Positions 24,113 through 35,720 of a stretch of DNA of 64,000 nt are shown in pieces (the first letter of the stretch is position 1; each line of letters starts with the position of its first letter). The notes below the pieces were generated by a model. The model saw nothing but the letters and a program-made list of their open reading frames with translations. It searched no databases and had not been told where the DNA came from. The stretch covers positions 1,266,001 to 1,330,000 of the forward strand of contig NW_027185501.1 in the NCBI RefSeq assembly GCF_040183065.1, read 5' to 3'. The DNA is from Periplaneta americana (lineage: Eukaryota; Arthropoda; Insecta; Blattodea; Blattidae). The translations under genes and the position numbers were made by a program.

Positions 24113-24530
24113 CCATGTTGAATCTTTCGTACACTTCTTTTAACACTTGAATATAAATAATTGATTAAATGGCGATCTTACTCGTGTTAATTGTGTAAGC
24201 ATGTGCGGCTTACAGCTGTTTTGGTGCTGCTTGACACCATCCTCAGAGCCTTCTGTGTCTCGGCACCATCTCAACTTCGCTGCCTGTTGTGTGGGTGCGT
24301 TCGTGTGATGAAGAGTTGTGTCAAATAGTGTGTGTGTTCTGAAATTGATCTGTGTGTTGAGAATTTGATTAGGGTGTGTTTTAGTGTGTCTGTATATTTC
24401 ATATTGTTCTAGTGTGTTGAGTTTTTGGTTTTTTGGAAACCCTACACATACAACCCAAGAGTACATTAATCTAATACAGACTGAGTGGAGATCGAGAGAA
24501 GAAAGCAGAGATACTGGATAAATCAGCAAA
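24113..24530 (-). mobile_element. Penelope-like retroelement 3' fragment, 5' end inverted
   Basis: The minus-strand frame contains NQKLNTLEQYEIYRHTKTHP, ILNTQINFRTHTLFD and a stop, resembling the C-terminus of Penelope-like elements after the GIY-YIG region. It shares one 3' end (CCATGTTGAATC) with the copy at 57233-57575. From about 24436 the next 25 bp (GGAAACCCTACACATACAAC and on) are the reverse complement of the matching stretch in the other copy, a 5' inversion. Confidence 0.65.
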
Positions 24531-24539
24531 AAATATGCG

Positions 24540-25380
24540 AGCCTTTGTATTTTGTTTAGCGGTTCTTTCCATTATGAGATTCAACTGATGGGCACTTAAT
24601 TTCACATTTCTCCTGAATTGTTAAGGTTCTGAACTGAATAGACTGTAAATATTATACAGAATTAAACATTGTTGCACTTGTTATACTCACAACATTAAAG
24701 AAAATGTATTTAAAACTGCGCGCTACTGACAAGCTGCTGCAAATTTTGCAGCGCCTGGAAACTCTGGATTCATGGCAAGGGGCAGCAGGGGGAGGGGTAA
24801 AACTAACGCGCAAAGCATCCGAGACGAGACTGGCAGCTCCAGGGGAGGAAGTGGCTTCACCCATAGTCCTTGTCTCTGGCTTCGCTCTGACAGCACCAGG
24901 GGAGGAAGTGACTTCACTAATGATTGCGTACATGTCAATGAGAGCAAAATTTTAAAAAATTCGCGCCGCTAAATAGAGACTGTATAATAAATGTATTTCA
25001 CAACATAAAACGAGACAAGAGTCACAAATGTCTGGGGGTGCTGCAGCTCCGCAGCCCCTCTTCGAAAGGTGCCCCTGCATATGTCTCAATATTACAATTA
25101 AACTAATCAATATTTTAATAACACATTATTCATAATTTACTTTGCAGGACATAATGATTGTATAGGGCTAAATTTTCTGTTGAGAGACTTTACCTCTTGT
25201 TAGTTTTGTGCTAATAAAATGGTACTATCTTTCCATGCGACACTGCTCTTTTGTATTTCTACTGCCCACTCAAGTGATCAAAAAATCATGTTACTTTCCA
25301 GGAATTTTTTCATTCCTACAACCAACCTATTACAATGTCTTTGAGCCAAAACTTTCTCTTTCATTGCTGCTCTAAAAATA
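24540..25380. other. No gene recognised
   Basis: A short imperfect duplication (CCAGGGGAGGAAGTG...CTTCAC) occurs at about 24838 and 24897. Otherwise AT-rich without signals. Confidence 0.4.
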
Positions 25381-25382
25381 CC

Positions 25383-25640
25383 TCGCCCATGTCTGACTGG
25401 TTAGCTTGTCTGCCTTCAGATGTGGCGACCTGAGTTCGATTCCATCTGATTGTGAGTCAGGAAGAAATTTGTGGTGGACAAAGCGAGTGTGCGGGTTTTT
25501 CTCGGAGTTTTTCCTTTTTCTCTCATCATCATTCCATCAGTACCTGTGGACTACGATCGAGAAAGCAAGACTAACAGCGCACGTAAAACCGAAAACCCGC
25601 ACGACAGTATTGCTTAAGTCGTTGTTTCCTTGTGAGTGAA
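25383..25640 (+). mobile_element. tRNA-derived SINE
   Basis: A-box-like TGACTGGTTAGC and B box GAGTTCGATTCC are followed by a body with GTGCGGGTTTTTCTCGGAG, a pattern common in insect SINEs. Confidence 0.6.
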
Positions 25641-25989
25641 TGAAACGAACGTTCAAGACATCGGGAATGGTCAACTCTCGAACGTCAAGCAGCTTGAATC
25701 GTCACGGTTGTTTATATCTGACTGAACTTTTATCTGTTTTAGCAACTGTTGTGTATATGTAAACAATAAGTAACCTATTTGAAACATCATCTTTACCTTT
25801 CAGTGTATAATAATCCGTTCCCCAGTCTTTATTTAATTACTAGGCCCTTATTAAAAGGCTAGGACTTTCTTTTGGTATGTTTGCGATCAAATGTACAATC
25901 TCAAGTAAAAAAATAGTATGTAATGTTATGTTTTATGTTTCTTAGAAATGAAAATTTATTTGAGAATGTTTTTATTTTTATATGACTAT

Positions 25990-27335
25990 AGGTAATATCT
26001 GAATGGAATGAAAATAAATGGTTCTAAAAGTAAATCTATAACATTTTGTAAAACCCGAGAGGAAACTAGTCTTAATTACGAATTCGGTGGTGTTGTAATT
26101 CCGCAAGTACAATGTTGTAAATACCTAGGAGTGTATTTAAACTCCAAACTTTCTTGGGGAGAGCATGTTGATAATGTTACGGGTAAAGCATGGAGGGCAC
26201 TTCTCTTTATTATGAGAATCTTGAGAAAGGCTAGCCCCAAATCGAGGGAAATAGCATATCTAACGTTAGTGCGACCGTTAATGGAATACGGAACTACATG
26301 TTGGGATCCCTATATAATATATCAGATAAATTCCTTAGAAAGAATCCAGTATAGGGCAGCTAAATTTGTTAAAGGTAAAAGAGAAGATGGAAACGATACG
26401 ATAAAAGAACTTAAATGGGAAACTTTGGAAAACAGACGTAGGAAAACTAGAATAACAGCATTGTATAGACCACATCTAGGTCAGAAAGCATGGGTAGACA
26501 TAACGGCTCGGTTAGAAAAGCCAACGTACTATGGTAGGAACGATCATGGTTTTAAAATCAAATGTAGGAAACAGAAAACGGATGTAGGTAAATTCTCATT
26601 TTTAAATAGAACTATAAATGATTGGAATGACCTACCTGCAGCGGTCTTTGAGTGCTGTCCTTCCTTAAGGAGATTCAAGAATAATTTAAAAAGTTTTGTA
26701 TAAAGTGCAAATTAAAATTAAGGCGACATTTAATATTTAATTTTTTAAGGCGACATGTATTTATTTAGCCTGACGAGTTACTTCCTTGGTTTGAATTGTA
26801 AATTATTTAAAAATAGCTTGTAAGAGGGCCTTAGACTAGAAATGTTTAGTTTAAATGTAGTTCTGTTTATAAGTATGCATAAGGGTGTAATTATTTGACT
26901 TATTTGAACTGTTGTATCAGTGAAGCGAGGTGAGTCAGTGAAGTTATGGTTTTACAGTGCAGTGAATAGTTCCGATCAGTGATAATTTATAGCGTCGATG
27001 AAATGTGTTCTAAAGTGTCAGTGAAATGCGTCATAGTGCCACTACAGTGAGTGAGATGAGAATAAAGTGAAAGACTATTGAAACTTATGTAGGGCCTATA
27101 CATAATAATGTAGGTTGTAATGTAAAATTAGGTATATTATTTATGTTTTATTATTATTGTGTGAAATTATATTGTGTATTCTTATTGTATTGTGTATAAA
27201 ATTGTAGGCCTATTGCGTACTGTATAATTGTATTGTGTATTGCTTATCATTTTATTGTGTATTGTTTATATTGTGTATACCACTGCCACTGGGTGCATGC
27301 CCACTTGCAGTGTAAATAAATACATACATAATAGA
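25990..27335 (+). mobile_element. LINE family B, 5'-truncated copy
   Basis: Holds the end of an RT ORF, then a 3' UTR of about 630 bp with many TTGTGTATT-like phrases, ending CACTTGCAGTGTAAATAAATACATACATA. The AAATA/CATA-type end is usual for CR1/Jockey-side LINEs. Confidence 0.85.
26008..26703 (+). CDS. LINE reverse transcriptase C-terminal part
   Basis: 231 codons beginning after the catalytic core: INGSKSKSITF, the CKYLGVYLNSKLSWGEHV motif, YLTLVRPLMEYGTTCWDP, SLERIQYRAAKFV and the C-terminal FLNRTINDWNDLP with RRFKNNLKSFV at the stop. This is the RT thumb and C-terminal region of Jockey/CR1-like ORF2. The endonuclease and RT active site are missing, so the copy is dead though its frame is open. 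Confidence 0.9.
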   Translation: MKINGSKSKSITFCKTREETSLNYEFGGVVIPQVQCCKYLGVYLNSKLSWGEHVDNVTGKAWRALLFIMRILRKASPKSREIAYLTLVRPLMEYGTTCWDPYIIYQINSLERIQYRAAKFVKGKREDGNDTIKELKWETLENRRRKTRITALYRPHLGQKAWVDITARLEKPTYYGRNDHGFKIKCRKQKTDVGKFSFLNRTINDWNDLPAAVFECCPSLRRFKNNLKSFV

Positions 27336-27769
27336 GCCAGAACATTTTAAATAACTATGATACTGTTTTGTTTTATCTTTTTCTACAAATTAAACATCTC
27401 TAGTGTTATTTGTTTCAATGATGTATGTTATTCAAAGTAACGAGATCTTCCTACACCGACCAAATACTAATTCGAGAATGATGAGCAAGACTCGAAGCAC
27501 ACGAGAGCTACGAGACAAGACTCGAAAGACAAATGCAACGAATACAACGAACGAGAGCGGCAGTTAGTTTTGTTCATTTCAAGTATGAAACATGTACATG
27601 AATAATGGAGAGAAGTATACTTTAAAATTTAAGGAATTTCTTTCGTGTTTAGATTTTTATTAAAATGTCAGAGAGGAAATAGCATGTTAGCGACTTCTCC
27701 AAGAAAGAAAGATTTTGCCATTCAAAGAACCTACACTTCACGAGGTTATAGTTAATATATATATTTTTA
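27336..27769. other. No gene recognised
   Basis: AT-rich intergenic or intron sequence between the LINE and a SINE. Confidence 0.4.
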
Positions 27770-28025
27770 TTTTTATTTTAGTAGGTTATTTTACAATGCT
27801 TTATCATCATCTTAGGTTATTTACCGTCTGAATGAGATGAAGGTGATAATGCCGGTGAAATGAGTCCGGGGTCCAGCACCGATAGTTACCCAGCATTTGC
27901 TCATATTAGGTTGAGGGAAAACTCCGGAAAAAACCTCAACCAGGTAACTTGCCCCAACTGGGAATGGGACCCGGGCTACCTGGTTTTGCGGCCAGACGCG
28001 CTAACTGTTACTCCACAGGTGTGCA
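27770..28025 (-). mobile_element. SINE family A copy 1
   Basis: Minus-strand SINE of about 245 bp: head beginning CACCTGTGGAGTAACAGTTAG, then the family body; tail domain on the + strand TTTAGTAGGTTATTTTACAAT. Likely TSD ATATATTT. Sits just left of the piggyBac TTAA. Confidence 0.85.
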
Positions 28026-28806
28026 CATATATTTAACCCATTAACGCCCAGTGGTCTATTTATAGACCCTTGCACACTCGACTACATTAGATTTTTTTAT
28101 TGGCGCCCCATTGATTCAATATTAATGATCATCATAAATATATCATGTAAGATGTTAACTAAACTTGCCAACATTTTATCCTCCTTCAAAAAATAAGAAT
28201 TCATTAAGGTATCTTGGTTCGAATTAGTTAGGTATAAAATGATGTCGCACTGTGTAAAGAATATAATTAATTTTCCGTATTATAATGTCTCGATATTGTT
28301 ATTGATTTGTGATTTAGTAGTGTCAAGGTTACTACTATTGCATCGCACAAGAAAAACACAGATTTATGTAAACTGATTGGAGCAATATGAACTGAAACGG
28401 CTGCGGTCTATAAATAGACCGCTGGGCACTTATGATATCACATGAAAATAACAGTGGAGAAAGGTGTGTCATTGCACTCTGTACCGTAACAGTTGATATC
28501 AGCAAGTGACTGTCGGTAGTAGTACTGTGCTATTGCAAGTAGATTAGCATCTGAAAGATGATTAGCACCTATTCGATCCCCAGAACGTGTTATTGTATGC
28601 CCGAAAATGGAAATAAATGTGATACGGTGTACGTCTGCAGTGTATACATAATGGATATATTCCTTTTTACTTCTAAGTACAGTGTTCTATAAAATATGCA
28701 ATAATACTTCTCGACCAATAAAGAAAACCATACATCCTATTTTCACCAACATATTATAACAGTAAACAGGAAAAAATTCAATATTGTAATGGTACGATAT
28801 ATTGCT

Positions 28807-29145
28807 GTCCCGTGCTGTGGCGTAGTGGTCTAAGGCATCCTGTCTAGGACTCGCGTTACGGAATGCACGCTGGTTCGAGTCCTCATGGGGGAAGAAATTT
28901 TGTCATGAAATTTCAGCCAGTCTATGGGACCGGTGCCCACCCAGCATCGTGATGCACGATAGGTAGCGAAAATCCGGTTTCGTAAACCAGCTATAACGGC
29001 TGGGAGGGTCATCGTGCTAACCACACGATACTTCCATTCTGATTGGATGATCGTCCACCTCTGCTTCGACATGTGAACGTGAGGTCAGCAGCCGGCTGGT
29101 CGGTCTTGGCCCTTCATGGGCTGTAGCGCCAAGGATTTACTTTTT
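28807..29145 (+). mobile_element. SINE family B copy 1, 339 bp
   Basis: tRNA-derived head with A box TGGCGTAGTGG and B box GGTTCGAGTCC, body with GGGACCGGTGCCCACCCAGC, 3' end CTGTAGCGCCAAGGATTTAC. A perfect 14-bp TSD (TACGATATATTGCT) is at 28793-28806 and 29146-29159. An inverted copy is at 58707-59044. Confidence 0.92.
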
Positions 29146-29399
29146 TACGATATATTGCTTCATTTTCTTTCGTAATATTATGTCAGATGGAATCACTTTT
29201 GACTAATTTCTTCTGTGGCCAACATCACATTGAGGTTTTCTATTCCCTGTGTAAATAATCTCTGGTAAGGACACAGCTGAAATGACGTCAGTAATAGGCA
29301 CGACTTAGTCTTAGGCAGCAGAATTATGCTGAATGTGCTCGATTGCATTGTACATCCTCATGCTCACGACACATAATTTGATATTTTTTTTAAAAGTAG

Positions 29400-30361
29400 A
29401 GACCTTTTGCTCCACCTTCAGGATCTTGGTTTCCGGGTTACAGAAACTGTGAGAGAAAACAGAATGGATGCCTTTACTCTTCAGGATACGAAATTACTAC
29501 AGAATGCAGTACCAGAGTCCTACGATTGTACATTTGACACTAATAGTGAAATTCTGTTCGTGAAGTGGGATGACAACAGATGTGTACCTGTAGGATCAAA
29601 ATGTGATGTAGGGGCTTCTGCAAGCAGGTGGGACAGAAATGTAAGACAGATTATAAGTGTGCAGCAACTACAGGTCATATTTTTTAGTAGGTTATTTTAT
29701 GATGCTTTATCAACATCTTAGGTTATTTAGCGTCTGTATGAGATGAAGATAATAATACCAGTGAAATGAGTCCGGGGTCCAGCACCGGAAGTTACCCAGC
29801 ATTTGCTTATATTGGGTTGAGAGAAAACTCCGGAAAAATCTCAACCAGGTAACTTGCCCCGACCGGAATCGAACCCGGGCCACCTGGTTTCGTGGCTATA
29901 TGCGCTAACCGTTACTTCACAGGTCATAAAGAAATACGGTAAGTACATGGGTGGAGTGGACCATCATGATTAGTTAGCAGGTAAATATGCCACTTCAATC
30001 CATGGAAAAAAGTGGTACTGAGATCTCTTTGTCAGAATGCTGGATATGGCTATAGTAAATGGTTGGATTGTCTACAGAGAAATACATCGTCAACTCCCTG
30101 GACCTACTTGACTTCCGACGACGCTTGGGTGTTCAATATCTCTAGATGTTTTCGAACTGCAAGAGAATGGAGCGCCCTATTTCATCACCTCGAGGAGTGA
30201 AATTTGGTACGAGGATAGATAGTAGAGGTCATTTCATGGCAAAACGACCCTCTCAGAAACACTGCCGGATGGAATGGTGTAAATGCAGACCAGTAACATT
30301 CCGCAAGAAGTGCGATGAAACTCTCTGTCAAAGATGCTTTGAGCCTTACCACACTCGGTAA
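29400..30361 (+). pseudogene. piggyBac transposase, C-terminal half, broken
   Basis: Reads LGFRVTETVRENRM, then ILFVKWDDNRCVPVGS (the conserved WxDN region), is split by a SINE, resumes KKYGKYMGGVDHHD, ATSIHGKKWY and ends with a Cys-rich domain (CRMEWCKCR ... CDETLCQRCFEPYH). That order is the DDE core end plus the C-terminal RING/PHD-like zinc domain of piggyBac. The N-terminal half with the first two catalytic Asp residues is absent, and stops interrupt the rest (for example after VDHHD and KKWY). Confidence 0.88.
29680..29927 (-). mobile_element. SINE family A copy 2, inside the piggyBac transposase
   Basis: TSD CAGGTCATA on both sides (29671-29679 and about 29920-29928). Splits the transposase frame between QLQVI and KKYGKYMGG. 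Confidence 0.9.
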
Positions 30362-30703
30362 AGACAGATATTACTAAATAAATGTGTTTCATTGTAGCTG
30401 CAGCATTGTATTGTTGCATTAAATACTAAAACTGTCATAAATAAATTTATTTATATTGGTGTAAATATTTCTTGTTATACTACATTAAATACACAAAAAA
30501 TATATTTTACTTTATTGCTAATGAATACGCAGATATCATAAGTGCCCAGCGGTCTATTTATAGACCGGGTGATTTTCAGCTACTTGATGCACGGAAAAAT
30601 AAACAAAACATATTCTTGGCATCTTATGGATTAAATTTATGAAATAGTTATATTATTTTCGTTTTTTTTTTAATAAAAAATAATTTGGGCGTTAATGGGT
30701 TAA

Positions 30704-31475
30704 TATGTAGCCCTGTAATTTACTGAAGAAAAAAGACGTTAAAAAATAAATTATGCGCACAGAGACGGCAAATATAATGTGAGTAGCAACATTATTACTA
30801 GTAAGTAGTTTGAGTAGGCTATACATTTCAAAGTGGTATTCTGTTTTCTGAATTCATACTAATCATTTTACGTGATCAAACCAAATACATTTTTAGGTTA
30901 GGTCCCATGAATCGTAAACATTTTAGTCAAAACATTGAATTTCATGTAGCTAGGCGAAATACGTTTAAATACATACATCTAGCGGCATTCTCGGGGCTTA
31001 ACGGGATCTTAACTCTCTTAAATATTGTTTAAAACTCAGTTCAATATCACAGGATTTGATTACACAAAAAATAAAACAGTAACTTTGTCTTAGCTGCTTA
31101 TGTTTAGGTTTGTAAATTTTAATGGCACAGCAATAAATATAGGGTGAGAGACAAGAAGTGACAAAGAGAGTGCTACAATCAGCCAGTGGGTATAGTTACC
31201 TTTCCAAACATCAATTAACAGTTGCCTACCACAAACAGGTCCATAGAACCACAAATTAATGTTATAATTTGTATTATGGTTTGATATTTCACATTTATTC
31301 AAGTGTTGAGTTTTTTTTTTTTTTTTGCTCGGCAGCGTATTAGATCATACTAATCTATTAATTATCAGCATAATATGCGAGAGGTTCAGGAAGAAAATAA
31401 GACTTATACTATTTCACAAATTATTAAATCATTTAGAAAATACCGGCCAACATATAGATTAGATGTTGTGAATAA
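30704..31475. other. No gene recognised
   Basis: AT-rich. Nothing beyond a poly-T run at 31312-31326. Confidence 0.4.
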
Positions 31476-31477
31476 GC

Positions 31478-31479
31478 AC

Positions 31480-31521
<42 letters not shown>

Positions 31522-31535
31522 GATTATGATTATTA

Positions 31536-31592
<57 letters not shown>

Positions 31593-31655
31593 GATGTTAA
31601 ATGTTATGTTTTATTTAACGACGCTCGCAACTGCAGAGGTTATATCAGCGTCGTC

Positions 31656-31719
<64 letters not shown>

Positions 31720-31721
31720 TG
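31478..31721. repeat. (ATT)n microsatellites around a SINE tail fragment
   Basis: ATT/TTA arrays at 31478-31591 and 31655-31721 flank about 63 bp starting TAGATGTTAAATGTTATG and containing TTTATTTAACGACGCT...CAGCGTCG, a SINE tail domain. Confidence 0.85.
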
Positions 31722-32041
31722 GGGCTAAGAGGGATGATGTTAGAGGAGAATGGAGAAAGTTACTGAACGCAGACATGCACTCATTGTATTCTTCATCTGA
31801 CATAATTAGGAACATTATATTATCCAGATCTTTGAGATGGGGAGGGCATGTAGTACGTATGGGCGAATCTAGAAATGCATATAGAGTGCTAGTTGGGAGG
31901 ACGAGACGTAGATGGGAGGGTGATATTAAAATGGATTTGAGGGAGGTGAAATATGATGATAGAGACTGGATTAATCTTGCACAGGATAGGGATAGATGGC
32001 GGGCTTATGTGAGGGCGGCAATGAACCTCCGGGTTACTTAA

Positions 32042-32045
<4 letters not shown>
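31722..32045 (+). mobile_element. LINE family A, 3' fragment 2
   Basis: Encodes [34 protein letters not shown] and [15 protein letters not shown] with stop after NLRVT, matching the 3' end of the copy at 10292-11509. Flanked on both sides by ATT arrays; the tail is (ATT)n (32046-32108), not TAAG. Confidence 0.9.
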
Positions 32046-32108
<63 letters not shown>

Positions 32109-32109
32109 T

Positions 32110-32915
32110 AGTACATCATTGTGATTTTTACTCTATTTGGTTATATCTGGTATTTAGTTGGCAACACTAAAGGGACTGCCAAACTAGCCATTTAGGAACC
32201 ACACTTAAGTGATCCACACTATTATATTAGGCGACTGTTGGCAAATAATTAAGGACTAAGATCATTCCTGTTGTGACCTACAATCAGACGTTTTGTACAG
32301 TTTTAAAGTGTGTAAAATCAAGAGTTTTTTTTTTTTGCATGATAGCCATAAAACTTTCCATTAGAGGTCATTCTAACTGTAGTCTGTCCATTCTGGATAG
32401 TTATGTTACAATAAAGTTTTTACCATTTATGAAGTTCTGTATCAAAGGTTGTTACGAAAATAATTTAATTATGACAGTTTCATGTACTTTTTGTGACAAA
32501 TTTGAAAAGAGTTCCTCGAAAAATCGGTATGTTATAAGGAATTTTGAACCTCAGATAGGAGTTCAGCCTAGGGTATTTATACAGAATTACTTTTTTCATT
32601 GGAATACAAAACAAAATTTTGAAATTTGTTGTCCAGTGTAATCAGGACGCCTGAGAAATATACGCCGTTATACTACCAGAGCGCTTCGTGCTCCTCTGAC
32701 TTTGAGTACGTCTCAGAGTTGGGTGAGTTGACGCAGTGTCTTCTTTCGTTTGAACTCATGCTTATCATCACGGTAAGTTAGTCCTCAGCATTTGGATGGT
32801 TGAAAGCCACTCCTTTGACTTCGATCGAAAAACAACTATCTGCAAAAGAAAAGTTTAAAGACATCATTTCCTTTGTAAAAGAAAAATTTCACTATTTTAA
32901 ACATATTTTATGTTC
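32110..32915. other. No gene recognised
   Basis: A 122-codon + frame (32273-32641) has no motif I recognise and lacks splice support; the stretch is AT-rich. Confidence 0.35.
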
Positions 32916-32918
32916 TGC

Positions 32919-33960
32919 TGTAGAAAATACACCTAATATAACATTGACAAGTATGAGCCTTTTTATTTCACTATGTTAATATATTGTTATTACGTTTTTG
33001 TTTTACATAATTTTTCATTTTATATATTGTTGCAGTGAATAACAAACGACATTTAATAATTTTAGAATTTTCAAAGGAAAATGATTGCCTGTTGCTAGAA
33101 AAAACAGCCTTACATCTAGAAAAACGTCGTTCACTTCTGCAGAAACAATGAGGACACAAGCATTATCTATCCCAAAGTCAGCATCATTATTATAAATTTC
33201 CTCATTTGAAATTGTCACAAATTTTACATAGAGCTGAATATCCATAATGTTTATCAAGCATTAGTTTTGAACTCGCTTGCTACTTTTTCTCCTGTTTCGT
33301 GTTCCAAGCTACTCGTATTCAGTTTCGTCACAATATCATTGACTACATGCTATTTTCTGTCTGTAGAAAATACACCTAATATAGCATTGACAAGTATCAG
33401 TCTTATTATTTCACTATGTTAATATGGTAGTGTATTACGTTTTTGTTATAAATAATTTTTTATTTCATATATTGTTACAGTGAATAACAAACCACATTTT
33501 CAAATTTTCAAAGGAGAATGATTGCCTGTTGTTAGAAGACACAGTCTTATATCTAGAGAAACTTTGTTCTACTTTTGAAGAAACAATGGGGAATATTTGA
33601 AATATTTTACACCAGCATTATTTATCTCAAAATCTATATCATTTTATTTTTATTTTGTTGCCTTGTTTTACGACGCTGTATCAACATCTAGGTTATTTAG
33701 CGTCTGAATGAATTGAAGGCGATAATGCCGGTGAAATGAGTCCGGGGTCCAGCACCGAAAGTTACCCAGCATTTGCTCATATTGGGTTGAGGGGAAACCC
33801 CAGAAAAAAACCTCAACCAGGTAACTTGCCCCAACCGGGATTCGAACCCGGGCCACCTGGTTTCCCGGCCAGACGCGCTGACCGTTACTCCACAGGTGTG
33901 GACCCAAAATCTATATCATTATTACAAATTTCCTCATTTGAAATTAAGTCACAAATTTCG
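32919..33960. repeat. Tandem duplication of about 440 bp, right copy split by a SINE
   Basis: 32919-33245 and 33361-33950 share GTAGAAAATACACCTAATAT, then ATTGACAAGTAT, CAGTGAATAACAAAC, GATTGCCTGTTG and TTCCTCATTTGAAATT in the same order. The SINE at 33644-33905 is only in the right copy. Confidence 0.8.
33644..33905 (-). mobile_element. SINE family A copy 3
   Basis: Minus-strand head with B box GGTTCGAATCCCGG. The 15-bp TSD AAAATCTATATCATT is at 33629-33643 and 33906-33920. Confidence 0.92.
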
Positions 33961-34760
33961 TCCTCCGCATCTTGCTATTATTCTTCTTTACAAGACGTTG
34001 AATGCTGTCTGTTACGAATAGCAGTATTCGTTCGTAATGTAACCGATCAAATGAAGTTCACTGCTGAACGAAACACACTGAAATCCCCCACCCCAACGCA
34101 ATTACGTACCGGTACCTTTAAAGTAAAAGGCGCATGAAGCGCAATGTAACTGCATACAATTCTTAGCCCTAGTGATGAGTGAACATTTGAAATCCATATT
34201 TTTTGCAGTGTCGTGTTACTTTCACTGAAGACTCCTGTGAAACCGAATCAAGACAAACTAAAATAGCAACTTTTATGATAGCACTATTAATTCACGATAT
34301 TTTAACACAAGAAACGTCGTTAGCTTTTGTAGAGAGGAAAAAGCTTTTTCTATCTTATCTTCCATGGAAAGGAAGTGTTTTTGTTTATGACGTGTTTAGA
34401 AACTAATGGCTGAAACTCATTTTGTGTGCGACTTCTTTCATTTTCCTTCATGGCGTGCTGAAAGCTTATGAAATAATTCAACTCGCAGATAATGCTGACA
34501 TTGCCGTAGTGCCCCCAAGCCTTATTTACACTTTCATGTACAGCGCTCCCTCCAAAGGCAAGGTCGCTGATGAAAACAGCAGCCCTTATCTGATTCCTTA
34601 TTAAGTCCTCTCTCACTCTCTTATTCTTTCTATCCTAGCATAGCTGTGTCTCGGTCAGCTCCGGGCATGTCATGTCTGAGGGACAAGGGTTGGATTCCTT
34701 GAAGTTTGGTTAGATAATTTTAATATAATATAATATAATACAAGAATATTTATTTTATAT
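33961..34760. other. No gene recognised
   Basis: Short frames on both strands (34203-34406 +, 34350-34616 -) lack motifs. TATAA repeats lie near 34723-34741. Confidence 0.35.
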
Positions 34761-34764
34761 GTTC

Positions 34765-35720
34765 AGTCTAAATGACTTATCAAAATTTAAAAACAACAAC
34801 AAACATTTATAAATATAAATAATTAAACTTAACTGCAACTTGAATTGAAGGATCCATTTGAAACATTTCGATGTCTGCTAATAAATCAAGTTTAATATTG
34901 GAATTAACATGATCTACAAGATTTTACCACTTCACTATTGTTATAATTTAAAAAAATAAATGCTTAATATAATGTTACAAACCATTAATTTGATCATGTG
35001 CAATACAGTAACAAGATATATTCAGAAGTAATTAATCTTAAACACAGGGTAACATTTAGATAATTTGAACCTGTTAATATCCACAATTTTTTATTTTTTC
35101 TTTGCTAATAATTGTTTTAATTATTGTTATAAATTGAGGTAGTTATGAATATTTATTTGGTTTTAACCAACATACAAATAAATTAAAAACAATAATTGAC
35201 TCAACTGTTATTTATTATTTTATTTTATTTGCATATATGGTTTTAATATGTTTAACTTAAGTTTGTTTATGTACACGTATATATTTAATGGTTATTCCAA
35301 TCACAATAACATTAATGTACCACATGAGATATTTCGAATATGAGCCTGAAGATGCCAAATAGGCGAAAACGTTAGCAAAAAATCTTTTAACTTCAATGAA
35401 TTATTTATATATGAAAAGTTCGCGGGAAAAACGATGAATGTCACAGTTTTGTTAAGGTTGATGTCATTATCTAATTCAATGGATCACTACGAAATTTAAT
35501 GTTGTTCTTATGAAAAATGGTAAAGAGGAGAATTATCACCACGAATACAATAATCCTTTCCTTTATTTTCTATAGAAACAGCACTACATCTTGCAGTTAT
35601 AGACTCAATTAGATCATTATCTAATCCTTAACAGAAATGTGACATTCATCGTTTTTCCCGCGAACTCTTCATTTATAAATATTTGTTTTTGTTTCTAAAT
35701 TTTGATAAGTCATTTAGACT
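34765..35720. mobile_element. Foldback-type element with nested hairpins
   Basis: The outer arms start AGTCTAAATGACTTATCAAA at 34765 and end with the complement at 35720, about 50 bp imperfect. An inner perfect 28-bp inverted repeat is at 35418-35445 and 35638-35665 (GTTCGCGGGAAAAACG side). No coding sequence. The phrase CCTGAAGATGCCAAATAGG near 35346 resembles retroelement 3' ends. Superfamily unknown. Confidence 0.55.

Larger units (their letters stand above)
28037..30699 (+). mobile_element. piggyBac-type DNA transposon, deleted and SINE-laden
   Basis: TTAA target duplications at 28033-28036 and 30700-30703. Perfect 14-bp terminal repeats read CCCATTAACGCCCA inward at both ends. A subterminal inverted repeat of about 35 bp (28404-28439 and 30532-30568) contains GGTCTATAAATAGACC-like hairpins. 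The 3' half of a piggyBac transposase is recognisable. Two SINEs are inserted (28807-29145, 29680-29927), so the element is old and cannot encode a transposase. Confidence 0.9.

Noticed and set aside
24704-24955. Overlapping 66-93 codon frames on both strands
   Set aside because: GC-richer patch with a short internal duplication; no motif, no splice support.
31375-31593. 72-codon + frame rich in Tyr
   Set aside because: Translation of the ATT microsatellite.
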